Shown: in pieces, positions 35,590 to 44,239 of the stretch
How the letters are laid out: each line of letters begins with the position of its first letter
Numbering within the stretch: position 1 is the stretch's first letter
DNA from: Eubacteriales bacterium
Lineage (GTDB): Bacteria; Bacillota; Clostridia; Saccharofermentanales; UBA5734
Assembly: GCA_028685755.1 (NCBI GenBank)
Contig: JAQUDJ010000012.1
Span: forward strand, 3,894-57,069
DNA length: 53,176 nt
Direction: 5' to 3'
Position numbers and translations under genes: made by a program
Notes under the pieces: generated by a model
The model's input: the letters and a program-made list of their open reading frames with translations, nothing else
Told to the model about the DNA's origin: nothing
Databases searched by the model: none

Positions 35590-38500
35590 ATGAAATCAAT
35601 TTCCAACAAAAACCGGATCAAAGTTACCGTCAACGGGCGTCAAATGGAAGTGTTTGATAACCTAACCATCCTGCAATCTCTTTTACAGGAAAATGTCCAT
35701 ATTCCCCATCTTTGCTATGACATTCGACTAGATCGGGCGAACGGCAACTGCGGATTATGCGTGGTTGAACTCGGCGAAAAAGGCGAACGTGATGTCAAAG
35801 CTTGCCAGACTCCGATTAAGGATGGCATGGTGATCTCGACCCATAGCCCCAAGCTTGATGGCTACCGCAAAGTCAGACTTGAGCAGCTCTTGTCTGATCA
35901 TAACGCCGATTGTGTTGCCCCATGCGTCCAAACGTGCCCCGCCAATATTGACATCCAGGGCTATTTAGCCCAAGTCAGCAACGGCAATTACGAAGCAGCT
36001 GTTCGCATCATCAAAGATAGCAATCCTTTCCCAGTCGTTTGTGGCCGCGTGTGCCCGCATCCGTGTGAAGCCCAGTGCCGTCGCAGCCTCGTCGATTCAC
36101 CAGTCTCGATCAACCACGTCAAGCGTTTTGCCGCGGACTGGGATATGGATCGCGATCAGTGCTGGTTGCCAACAAAAGCTGCCACAACCGGTAAAAAAAT
36201 CGCTGTCGTCGGAGCTGGTCCATCCGGACTAGCCGCAGCATATTACAGTGCCATTAACGGCCACGATATCACCGTTTTTGAAAGACAGCCTTACGCCGGT
36301 GGCATGATGCGCTATGGTATTCCGGAATATCGCCTGCCGAAAGCGACTCTCGATAAAGAAATCGACACGATGCGTGCGCTCGGTGTCAAAATTGTTACCG
36401 GTAAAGCGCTCGGTACCCACATTAGCCTTGAAGATTTGCACAAAGATTTTGATGCGGTTTATTTGGCTATCGGTTCCTGGCGGGCCACTCCGATGTCGAT
36501 CGAAGGTGAAAATCTCGAAGGCGTCATGCTCGGCATTCAATACCTCGAACAAGTCACGCGCGGCCGCACAATTGTCCTCGGCGATGTTGTTGTCGTCGGT
36601 GGTGGTAATACCGCAATTGACTGTGCCCGCACCGCCAAACGCAAAGGTGCCACATCCGTCAAACTTGTTTACCGTCGTACGCAAGAAGAAATGCCGGCTG
36701 AAGCGTTTGAAGTAGAAGAAGCAATCCACGAAGGCATCGAAATGGTCTTCCTGATGGCTCCACAAAAAATCACCTTAGGTGAACATGGTAAAAAGAACTT
36801 AGAATGCATCAAAATGCAGTTGGGTGAGCCTGACCGTTCTGGCCGTCGTCGTCCGGTGCCGATTGAAGGTAGTGAAACCGTAATCGCAGCGGATACGATT
36901 ATAGGCGCCATTGGTCAAAGCACCAACACCCAATTCCTCTATAATGACTTGCCGGTTAAGCTCAACAAATGGGGCGATATCGAAATCAACGGCAAGACTT
37001 CACAGACATCAGAAGACAATATATTTGCCGGAGGTGACTGCGTCACAGGTCCTGCAACCGTCATTCAAGCCGTTGCAGCAGGTCGCCGTGCCTCAGACGC
37101 GATGAACAGCTTTTTACATGCCGGTTATGTCCGCGAATCTAATGTCGACTTTAGTTGCAGCCGTGGCTCAATGGAAGATCTGCCACGATGGGAATTTGAA
37201 GAACGCCCGAAATTCCGGCGCGCCACCATGCCGGCGATCTCCCTTGAAGCCCGAAATCTCAACTTTGATGAAGTTGAACTCGGCCTTTCCGAAGAGGCGG
37301 CCGTCACCGAAGCTCGCCGTTGCTTAAAATGCGGTTGTGGCGAACGCTACGATTGCAATTTGCGCCAAGAAGCGACCGATCACGGGATTGAATATCGTCA
37401 GCCGGTCCATGACCGCCCCTACATCCCGGTCGTCGAAGACCATCCGTTTATCATTCGCGATCACAACAAATGTATTTCATGTGGCCGCTGCATCGCAGCC
37501 TGTGCTGAGATTGAAGGTCCGGATATCTTGACCTTCTACATTAAACAAGGCCGTCAACTCGTCGGTACCAAGAGCGGCCTGCCACTCGATAAAACGGACT
37601 GTGTAAGCTGTGGCCAATGTGTTAATGCTTGCCCTTGTGGTGCACTCGACTACAAACGCGAACGCGACCGTGTTTTCCGCGCGATTCACAATCCCAAGAA
37701 AACCGTTGTGGCTTTCGTCGCACCTGCTGTCCGCAGCGTGATCTCGCAGCATTACGGCAAACCATTCAGCGAGGCCGCGCCATTTACCGCCGGCATGCTC
37801 AAGTCTCTCGGCTTTGACAAAGTTTTTGACTTCACTTTTGCCGCTGATTTAACCATCGTCGAAGAAACCACCGAATTCCTCAATCGCGTTCATGCAGGTG
37901 GTGTCATGCCTCAGTTCACCTCCTGTTGCCCAGGCTGGGTCAACCTCGTCGAACGCCGTTATCCGGAGCTGATCCCACATCTGTCTTCGGCTAAATCACC
38001 CCAACAAATGATGGGCGCAACGGTCAAAAATCACTTCGGCAAAATGGCCGGTATCGATCGCAAGGACTTATTCGTCGTTTCCGTCGTGCCTTGCCTAGCC
38101 AAGAAATACGAAGCAGCCCGTCCTGAATTCGCGGTAGACAAAAATCGAGACGTTGATGCCGTTCTGACGACGACCGAACTCCTTGAAATGAAGAGCCAAG
38201 CTCGGATCGATCCGTCGGAAATCACACCTTGTGAGTTTGATGAGCCATACAAACAAGTCACAGGTGCAGGAATCTTGTTCGGTGCTTCCGGTGGCGTGGC
38301 AGAAGCCGCACTCCGTATGGCAGTCGAAAAATTGACCAATAAACCACTCGTCGAACATCTCGATTTCGAAGAAATTCGCGGGTTTGAAGGCGTCAAGGAA
38401 GCGACAATCAATGCTGACGGCACGAATGTTCGTGTTGCAGTCATCTCCGGCCTCCACAACGCCGAACCGATCATCAACAAAATCATTCAAGGCATTGATG

Positions 38501-39054
38501 TTGGTTACGACCTGATCGAAGTTATGGCTTGCCCAGGTGGTTGTATCAGTGGTGCTGGTCATCCAGTCCCTGAAAAAATCGATGCCTTAGACAATCGCCA
38601 AAGCGTTTTGATCAACATTGATAAGACCTCCAAATACAGAAAATCTCAGGAGAATCCGGACATCTTACGCCTGTATAAAGAATTCTACGGTGAACCGAAT
38701 TCAGAACTCGCGCATGAACTGCTCCATACCCACTACCATGCCAAATTAGGCGACGGGGTCACGAGTATGGTTCGTAACAAAGGCAATTCAGCCTTCGTGA
38801 CTCATGAATTGACCATCTGCTTCTGTGACACCTGCACGAGCAAAGGCTCACGCGAGGTCTATAACAAGCACTTGGCCGATGTCATGCGCCATAACATGGA
38901 CTCCTTTATCGACGTCAAAGCGATTCGTCTCAAAGGCAACCACCCGACCGACGATGTCTTCATGACTCTTGATGGGCTGACTGTTGATGAAGCCAAACTA
39001 GCCCGCGACCTAAAAAAGATCAAGAAAGAGAAGACGGTTATCGTTCAAGTCTGA
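35590..39054 (+). CDS. Multi-domain [FeFe] hydrogenase fused to a GltD-like flavoprotein
   Basis: 1154 residues. Order: [2Fe-2S] domain (about 1-85, Cys in LCYDI and NCGLC); GltD-type Cys segment (CVQTCP, CGRVCPHPCEAQC); FAD motif VVGAGPSGLAAAYY and NADPH motif VVGGGNTAIDC; two [4Fe-4S] motifs (CISCGRC, CVSCGQC); then the H-cluster domain. H-cluster ligands: TSCCPGW (Cys779/780), VPCLAKKYE (Cys835) and EVMACPGGCISG (Cys981/985). A C-terminal ICFCDTC region resembles half of a NuoE-type [2Fe-2S] domain. It should couple NAD(P)H and H2. The ATG at 35590 follows GAGAGGG; an upstream ATG at 35440 lies before the promoter. No maturase genes are in the window. Odd: Val replaces the usual Met before the second H-cluster Cys. 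Confidence 0.95.
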   Translation: MKSISNKNRIKVTVNGRQMEVFDNLTILQSLLQENVHIPHLCYDIRLDRANGNCGLCVVELGEKGERDVKACQTPIKDGMVISTHSPKLDGYRKVRLEQLLSDHNADCVAPCVQTCPANIDIQGYLAQVSNGNYEAAVRIIKDSNPFPVVCGRVCPHPCEAQCRRSLVDSPVSINHVKRFAADWDMDRDQCWLPTKAATTGKKIAVVGAGPSGLAAAYYSAINGHDITVFERQPYAGGMMRYGIPEYRLPKATLDKEIDTMRALGVKIVTGKALGTHISLEDLHKDFDAVYLAIGSWRATPMSIEGENLEGVMLGIQYLEQVTRGRTIVLGDVVVVGGGNTAIDCARTAKRKGATSVKLVYRRTQEEMPAEAFEVEEAIHEGIEMVFLMAPQKITLGEHGKKNLECIKMQLGEPDRSGRRRPVPIEGSETVIAADTIIGAIGQSTNTQFLYNDLPVKLNKWGDIEINGKTSQTSEDNIFAGGDCVTGPATVIQAVAAGRRASDAMNSFLHAGYVRESNVDFSCSRGSMEDLPRWEFEERPKFRRATMPAISLEARNLNFDEVELGLSEEAAVTEARRCLKCGCGERYDCNLRQEATDHGIEYRQPVHDRPYIPVVEDHPFIIRDHNKCISCGRCIAACAEIEGPDILTFYIKQGRQLVGTKSGLPLDKTDCVSCGQCVNACPCGALDYKRERDRVFRAIHNPKKTVVAFVAPAVRSVISQHYGKPFSEAAPFTAGMLKSLGFDKVFDFTFAADLTIVEETTEFLNRVHAGGVMPQFTSCCPGWVNLVERRYPELIPHLSSAKSPQQMMGATVKNHFGKMAGIDRKDLFVVSVVPCLAKKYEAARPEFAVDKNRDVDAVLTTTELLEMKSQARIDPSEITPCEFDEPYKQVTGAGILFGASGGVAEAALRMAVEKLTNKPLVEHLDFEEIRGFEGVKEATINADGTNVRVAVISGLHNAEPIINKIIQGIDVGYDLIEVMACPGGCISGAGHPVPEKIDALDNRQSVLINIDKTSKYRKSQENPDILRLYKEFYGEPNSELAHELLHTHYHAKLGDGVTSMVRNKGNSAFVTHELTICFCDTCTSKGSREVYNKHLADVMRHNMDSFIDVKAIRLKGNHPTDDVFMTLDGLTVDEAKLARDLKKIKKEKTVIVQV

Positions 39055-39060
39055 TATCAT
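39052..39060 (+). promoter_or_regulatory. Extended -10 box directly before the second AI-2E permease gene
   Basis: TGATATCAT fits TGnTATNAT and overlaps the hydrogenase stop. The ATG follows 8 nt later with no good ribosome binding site, so a leaderless transcript is possible, or the gene is read through from the hydrogenase. Confidence 0.4.
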
Positions 39061-39068
39061 GTTCAGGT

Positions 39069-40211
39069 ATGAATGAACAACAAAATGCCCCTTTGACCGC
39101 AAAATCGCTGGCGCTGGCTCTGTCCGGTGTAGTTATCCTGTACTTTGTCTTGGCGAATATAAATGTCGGTTTTGCTGTGATCTATAACCTCATCGCGGTG
39201 GCCATGCCTTTAATTCAAGGCATGGCCATTGCTTATATGCTTAACCTGCCCATGCGAGGCATCGAAAAACAACTTGGCAAAATATGGCAGAAACAGCGTA
39301 AGGGTTTGCGCGCCGTTAGCCTAATTTTCACACTCATTTTATCCGGAGGCATCTTAGCGGCTGTGCTGATGTTGCTGATTCCACAATTAATCGTCAGTGT
39401 AACGGATCTAGGCAGTCGCTTGCCTAGCCTGATCACCCAGACCAGCAACTGGCTCAATCAGACCGCTGCCGCATATCCCTGGATATTAGAGGCTTTTGAT
39501 TCGCTGCACTTTACCTCAAGTGATTTAATAGCCTGGTTTACACAAGTGATATCTGGCAATGGCGCTGGTTGGTTTAGCTCGACCCTCAATTTTGTTGCAT
39601 CGGCGTTTGGTTGGGTAGTCTCTTTGATGTTGAGCCTGATTTTCGCCATTTACCTCTTGCTTGCTAAAGATCGCCTCCAACACCAATTAGATCGCCTGCT
39701 GAGTGCGATGCTGTCGATGCGAATGGCACAAAAAATTCGCGGGTTGGCGCATTTAACTCATGAGACTTTCGGCCATTTTCTGACCGGCCAATTCATTGAG
39801 GCGTTAATCTTGGGCGGGATTTTTCTAGTGATATTAATCGTTTTTGGCTTCCCCTACGCACTGCTGATTTCTGTCGTGATCGCCTTGACAGCGCTTATCC
39901 CGATGGCTGGTGCATATATCGGCTTACTAGTTGGCGCTTTCCTGATTTTGCTCATTAACCCATGGCAAGCGCTGGTTTTTAGTTTGATTTTTTTGATCGT
40001 GCAACAACTTGAAAACAACCTGATCTATCCCCGGATTGTGGGGGATTCGATCGGGTTGCCGGCAATTTGGGTCTTGGCTGCTGTCGTATTAGGCGGTGGT
40101 CTTTTTGGGGTCCTCGGGATGCTTTTATTTATTCCGTTGACCTCGGTTGTCTATAAACTGCTTTATGGGTGGGTCAAACAGCGCGAAAAGCTTGCAAAGC
40201 ATCCAGAATAA
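39069..40211 (+). CDS. AI-2E family membrane permease, copy 2
   Basis: 380 residues with about eight membrane segments. The family C-terminal signature is NNLIYPRIVGDSIGLPAIWVL, and QFIEALILGGIFLVILIVFGFPYALLISV is the conserved inner region. It lies 14 bp after the hydrogenase but has its own extended -10. The ribosome binding site is weak. Its last 38 bp overlap the 3' end of the convergent UPF0303 gene. It differs from copy 1 at 19054-20268, and the substrate is unknown. Confidence 0.88.
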   Translation: MNEQQNAPLTAKSLALALSGVVILYFVLANINVGFAVIYNLIAVAMPLIQGMAIAYMLNLPMRGIEKQLGKIWQKQRKGLRAVSLIFTLILSGGILAAVLMLLIPQLIVSVTDLGSRLPSLITQTSNWLNQTAAAYPWILEAFDSLHFTSSDLIAWFTQVISGNGAGWFSSTLNFVASAFGWVVSLMLSLIFAIYLLLAKDRLQHQLDRLLSAMLSMRMAQKIRGLAHLTHETFGHFLTGQFIEALILGGIFLVILIVFGFPYALLISVVIALTALIPMAGAYIGLLVGAFLILLINPWQALVFSLIFLIVQQLENNLIYPRIVGDSIGLPAIWVLAAVVLGGGLFGVLGMLLFIPLTSVVYKLLYGWVKQREKLAKHPE

Positions 40212-40656
40212 CTTGGTGATCGTCAAGATCACTCGGTAGCCCTGAGATACAAATCGAGCCGATCATCCCCGTGTTTTTAAGTAAAATTGGAAAACCACCC
40301 CCGCACGCAGCATAAAGCTCACTGTTGAGGTGACGTGATTCCAACGTGCGACCGCCTTCTGATAACCAGGCGTTAAACCGTAAGGAAGACATCGCCATCA
40401 GTTCGACCGAATTTCGTTTGCGCAACAGCCACATTTCGCTATCTAAAACAGACCCATCGGTAAAATGACGAAAGACAACTAAGCCGTTGATAACAATTTC
40501 AACAGCAACGGGATCTGGATAATGCTTGGCAGCGTCTAACATCTTTAAGCCTAACGATAAAGCGTCTGCGCGGGAAAATGACTCAAAAATAGTTGCATCT
40601 TCCTGAGCTTTCAGTTTCAAGTTTAATTCGTGTGCTGTCTGATCAATTTGTTTCAT
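40174..40656 (-). CDS. UPF0303 / heme-degrading-domain family protein (GlcG-like fold)
   Basis: 160 residues. The segments PVAVEIVINGLVVFRHF, MWLLRKRNSVE and YAACGGGFPILLKNTGMIGSICISGLP match the UPF0303 family. No experimentally firm activity is known to me, and a heme-binding role is by homology of the fold. The ATG at 40656 is used; an in-frame TTG lies just before. AAGGAG is in the stop region of the upstream Gfo/Idh gene, 6 bp away. The 3' end overlaps the AI-2E gene on the other strand by 38 bp. Confidence 0.85.
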   Translation of the reverse strand: MKQIDQTAHELNLKLKAQEDATIFESFSRADALSLGLKMLDAAKHYPDPVAVEIVINGLVVFRHFTDGSVLDSEMWLLRKRNSVELMAMSSLRFNAWLSEGGRTLESRHLNSELYAACGGGFPILLKNTGMIGSICISGLPSDLDDHQVILDALQAFRAV

Positions 40657-40662
40657 CAACTA

Positions 40663-41835
40663 TCAAACTCCTTCATTCGCAAGAAAATCGACAGGCACGG
40701 CAGCCGGCCGATTAAATGTCGTTGTCATGTGGTAATACTGTTTTTCGTGAGCGGAACGTATAAGTCCTTCCATCGCTTCTAACTGATGGAGTGCCATCGC
40801 GCCACTACAGCGTTCTGGGCGGTTGTCACGAATTGCCAATACGAGATCGATCAGACCGACCCCACGACTATTTTTGTTATGACTTGTTTCATTAAAGGGG
40901 CGATGATTCGGGACGATTTGCCAGTCGGGAAGTTTTTCGGGGCGGGGTAGACCAGTCCAGCGATAATTCGTGCGAGTCCGCAGCAACACATCGCCACCAA
41001 ATAAATTTGGACCACTCAACGGATCGGCGTCATTCAGGCAGATCGTGCCTTTCGTCCCGTAAATTTCAAGCCGTGGCAATTCAGAATCCCAAATGTCAAA
41101 ACTAGCCATGATCGTTGCGATTGCGCCATTCTCAAATTCATACGTGCCGGTAATGTGCGTATCAACTGAAACAGGGACGACTTGGCCACGATTGGGTTCA
41201 CTCTCAATGGTGCGTTCCGTAAATGTCATTTTAGCCATGCCGGCGCAACTTTTGATCGGACCTAAAAGCGATAGTAATGCCGTCATATAATAGGGGCCAA
41301 TGTCGAGGAGTGGGCCACCGCCTGGGGCATAGAAAAAGCCCGGATTTGGGTGGTGCCATTCATGACCATGACTAACCACAAAAGCACTCGCGCCAACGAT
41401 ATCGCCAATGACACCTTGATCAATCAGCTCGCGACAGGTTTGCAAGCGCCCTCCAAAGAACGTGTCAGGTGCAGATGCGATGCGCAAGCCCTTTTTCTTA
41501 GCTAAATCGATCAATTCACTGGCCTCGGCAAAGGTTGAGGCGATTGGCTTTTCGGTGTAGACATGCTTGCCGGCCAAGAGGGCTGCCTTATTGAACTCAT
41601 AGTGGACGGCAGGTATCGCCAAATTCAAAACAAGATCGATCTCGGGATCAGCAATCAATTCATAACTGTTGCTATAGGTCTTTCGAAAGCCGTGTTCGGC
41701 GGCTTTGGCTTGCGATTTTTCCAAGCCGCGACTGGCACAACCAACCACTTCAACGAGTGGATATTGCTTGAGGCTGTTAAGATAGACCTCACTGATATCT
41801 CCGATGCCGATTACCCCGATTTTGAGTGGATTCAT
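40663..41835 (-). CDS. Gfo/Idh/MocA family oxidoreductase (first copy)
   Basis: 390 residues. The N-terminal Rossmann fold GVIGIGDISEVYL, the DLVLNLAIPAVHYEFNKAALLAGKHVYTEKPIA region with the catalytic-site lysine in EKP, and the C-terminal beta-sheet domain with GGGPLLDIGPYYMTALLSLLG are all typical. It oxidises or reduces a sugar or cyclitol with NAD(P); substrate unknown. GAGGG lies 7 nt before the ATG. Upstream is a LysE transporter gene (18 bp gap) and downstream a UPF0303 gene, so these form a three-gene unit. It is separate in sequence and regulation from the second copy at 46622. Confidence 0.9.
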   Translation of the reverse strand: MNPLKIGVIGIGDISEVYLNSLKQYPLVEVVGCASRGLEKSQAKAAEHGFRKTYSNSYELIADPEIDLVLNLAIPAVHYEFNKAALLAGKHVYTEKPIASTFAEASELIDLAKKKGLRIASAPDTFFGGRLQTCRELIDQGVIGDIVGASAFVVSHGHEWHHPNPGFFYAPGGGPLLDIGPYYMTALLSLLGPIKSCAGMAKMTFTERTIESEPNRGQVVPVSVDTHITGTYEFENGAIATIMASFDIWDSELPRLEIYGTKGTICLNDADPLSGPNLFGGDVLLRTRTNYRWTGLPRPEKLPDWQIVPNHRPFNETSHNKNSRGVGLIDLVLAIRDNRPERCSGAMALHQLEAMEGLIRSAHEKQYYHMTTTFNRPAAVPVDFLANEGV

Positions 41836-41853
41836 ACATTGCCCTCGACTTTC

Positions 41854-42435
41854 TTATAAGAATAAAGATAAGGCGCTCCCCGCCAAAAGTAGACCTAAAA
41901 TCCGGTTCATCACTTTTTCATGAGTTAAAAAAAGTTTGCTAAATAAGCTGCCGAATAGCCCCCAAGCGCAGGTCGCCAAAAACCCAGCTGTCGCAATTAA
42001 GACGACAAAACTTAAAATTGTCAGGGGATTACTATAATAAGGCGTGATAAAGGTTGCCAACAAGGTCAGACCGAAAATAATGACTTTAGGGTTGATAAAT
42101 TGCAGTGCAAAACCCATCCAAAAAGTACTAGCTCTTGAGGTCTTTGCAGGCTTATGACTATTACTGAAGGCGATCGTCCAAGCGAGCCAAAGAATATATG
42201 CTGCACCGGCGACTTGCAAGATCGGTTTAAAGATTGGCAAGACAGCGACGAGGTAGAAATTAAAGGCTGCTAGCAAAGCGTTGATCACCAAAAAACCAAA
42301 GTACATCCCCAAATTGAGACGAAAACTCTGACGAAATCCAACTTGCGCCGCGCGCGACATCGACAAAATATTGTTGGGTCCAGGCGTCAAGGTGGAAATC
42401 AGTAAAATTGTGATAAAAGGGATCGGATTGGGCAT
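41854..42435 (-). CDS. LysE family amino-acid/metabolite exporter
   Basis: 193 residues with about six membrane segments. The N-terminal TPGPNNILSMSRAAQVGFRQSF is the LysE/RhtB family signature, and FINPKVIIFGLTLLATF is the second conserved region. Members export amino acids such as lysine, threonine or homoserine; the substrate is not predictable here. GGAGG precedes the ATG. It is first in a minus-strand unit with the Gfo/Idh and UPF0303 genes and divergent from the ABC exporter genes. Confidence 0.9.
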   Translation of the reverse strand: MPNPIPFITILLISTLTPGPNNILSMSRAAQVGFRQSFRLNLGMYFGFLVINALLAAFNFYLVAVLPIFKPILQVAGAAYILWLAWTIAFSNSHKPAKTSRASTFWMGFALQFINPKVIIFGLTLLATFITPYYSNPLTILSFVVLIATAGFLATCAWGLFGSLFSKLFLTHEKVMNRILGLLLAGSALSLFL

Positions 42436-42537
42436 GTGACCTCCGATTGGATAGACATGACGATTTAAAAAGGACTATTCTATATATAGTATCATACGAC
42501 GAGTTGTTCCTAGACCCTCACAAAGGAGAAATGGCCG

Positions 42538-43425
42538 ATGAAAAATGTCATCGAATTCAAGCACCTAACGAAGTACTATAACAAAAAATCTCGTGGCATC
42601 ATTGACGTTAGTTTTGACGTCCGTGAAGGTGAAATCTTTGGCTTTATTGGCCCTAACGGTGCCGGTAAATCGACCACAATCCGTACGCTCCTTTCACTGA
42701 TTTATCCAACAAGCGGTTCTGCGACAATTTTCGGCAAAGATTGTATCTTATACGGTCATGAAATTCGCCGCGAGATCGGGTATCTGCCTTCAGAGGTCTT
42801 TTACTACGACAACATGAAAGTCCTTGATCTACTCAAATATTCAGCATCTTTTTATGGGAAGCTCGATATGAAACGTTTGAAAGAGCTTGCTGACATCATG
42901 GAGCTTGACCTCACACGCAAGATCGATGATTTAAGCTATGGTAACAAGAAAAAAGTCGGTATTGTCCAAGGCCTGTTGCACAATCCGAAACTAATTATTC
43001 TAGACGAACCGACTAGCGGCCTCGATCCCCTGATGCAACAGAAGTTTTTTGATCTGATCAAAGCCGAGAATGCCAAGGGGGCAACGGTGCTCATGTCTTC
43101 GCATATCCTGACCGAAGTGCAGAAGCTTTGTTCCCGCGTCGCGATTATCAAAGAAGGCCAGATCATCAAGATCGAAGATATCCAAACCATGCGCGAAACC
43201 GCCTACAAAAAAATCCGTCTGACGTTTGCCGATGGCCAACCCTTCAAGCTCGCTGAATTGCCAGGGATTAGCAGCTACGAACAAAATGGGTCTGATTCGA
43301 CCTTCCTATACAAAGGCAGTGTCAATGCCTTGGTCCAAACAATCAGTGGCATCGATTTGGCCAACGTAACAATCGAAGAGCCCGATCTCGAAGAAATCTT
43401 CCTGCATTATTATAAGGCGGATTAA
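42538..43425 (+). CDS. ABC-2 type exporter, ATP-binding protein
   Basis: 295 residues. Walker A is GPNGAGKST (residues about 39-47), the signature region is LSYGNKKKVGIVQGLLHNP and Walker B is LIILDEPTSGLDP, with a C-terminal extension of about 80 residues typical of drug, antibiotic or NatA-like exporters. AAAGGAG precedes the ATG. It lies 4 bp before the first permease gene. The 102-bp spacer upstream holds a short CTATATATAG palindrome but no certain promoter. The exported substrate is unknown. Confidence 0.94.
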   Translation: MKNVIEFKHLTKYYNKKSRGIIDVSFDVREGEIFGFIGPNGAGKSTTIRTLLSLIYPTSGSATIFGKDCILYGHEIRREIGYLPSEVFYYDNMKVLDLLKYSASFYGKLDMKRLKELADIMELDLTRKIDDLSYGNKKKVGIVQGLLHNPKLIILDEPTSGLDPLMQQKFFDLIKAENAKGATVLMSSHILTEVQKLCSRVAIIKEGQIIKIEDIQTMRETAYKKIRLTFADGQPFKLAELPGISSYEQNGSDSTFLYKGSVNALVQTISGIDLANVTIEEPDLEEIFLHYYKAD

Positions 43426-43429
43426 GACG

Positions 43430-44224
43430 ATGATGTTGCTGTTTGAATTTAGAAAATCGTTTCGATCCTGGTTGAACTTCACGATCGGCCTCTTGTTAAC
43501 GTTTACCATCTTTGCTAGCTTTTTTGATTTCTTTCGCGAAGATGCGGCCTTGATGGATCAACTTCTGCAAAATTTCCCGGAGGAGTTTCGTGCTGCATTT
43601 GGATTTGCGAACGTCAATTTATCTGAAGTTGAAGGTTATTTGAGTTTCATCATCAGTTATATCGTTTTAGTGGGCGCAGTTTATGGCATGAAACTCGGTG
43701 TAGGTCTGTTATCGGCCGAACCGCGGGAAAAAACATCTGATTTTTTGCTGTCAAAACCGGTTCGACGCTGGGAAATCGTTGCAGCTAAGCTTGAGATCGC
43801 GCTCATATTACTTGTCGCTCAAGCGCTCGCCCTATTCACGCTTGGTCTTGCAGAAATCAAAATAATAATCAAACAGCCAATTGATGTTGGAATTTTTGCC
43901 CTGCTTGTGTTTGCAATGCTTTTAGTCCAACTGTTTTTCCTTGGCATTGGCTCCGTTGTAGCAGCCGCCGCGAGCAAAATCAAATCGATTATGCCGGTCG
44001 CTTTAGGTATCGTGTTCTTTTTCTTCATCATTGAATTAGTCAATGAATCACTGCATCTCAAAGAATTGACCTATCTGACACCCTTTGCGTATTTTAAAGG
44101 CTCTTCGATTCTCACATTGCGTCATTATGAATGGCCACTGCTAGCGATTGATTTGACCATCTTTGTCGTTGCGACCGGACTCAGCTTCTGGATCTATCAA
44201 CGCAAAGACTTTCACGCGGTGTAA
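43430..44224 (+). CDS. ABC-2 type exporter, permease subunit 1
   Basis: 264 residues with about six membrane segments. After the first helix is a long loop (EDAALMDQLLQNFPEEFRAAF), followed by LLSAEPREKTSDFLLSKPVRRWEIVAAKL, the conserved coupling-helix region of bacterial ABC-2 permeases. It starts 4 bp after the ATPase gene with a weak AAGGCGG. Its sequence organisation parallels subunit 2 (same REKTSDFLL / RDKTADFLL element), so the two are probably a heterodimer that arose by duplication. Confidence 0.88.
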   Translation: MMLLFEFRKSFRSWLNFTIGLLLTFTIFASFFDFFREDAALMDQLLQNFPEEFRAAFGFANVNLSEVEGYLSFIISYIVLVGAVYGMKLGVGLLSAEPREKTSDFLLSKPVRRWEIVAAKLEIALILLVAQALALFTLGLAEIKIIIKQPIDVGIFALLVFAMLLVQLFFLGIGSVVAAAASKIKSIMPVALGIVFFFFIIELVNESLHLKELTYLTPFAYFKGSSILTLRHYEWPLLAIDLTIFVVATGLSFWIYQRKDFHAV

Positions 44225-44239
44225 AGGAGTCGGCACAAT

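Noticed and set aside
36229-36765. 178-codon open frame on the minus strand inside the hydrogenase gene
   Set aside because: It is antisense to a strongly conserved coding region, has no recognisable domain and no ribosome binding site. It is an effect of codon bias in the real gene.
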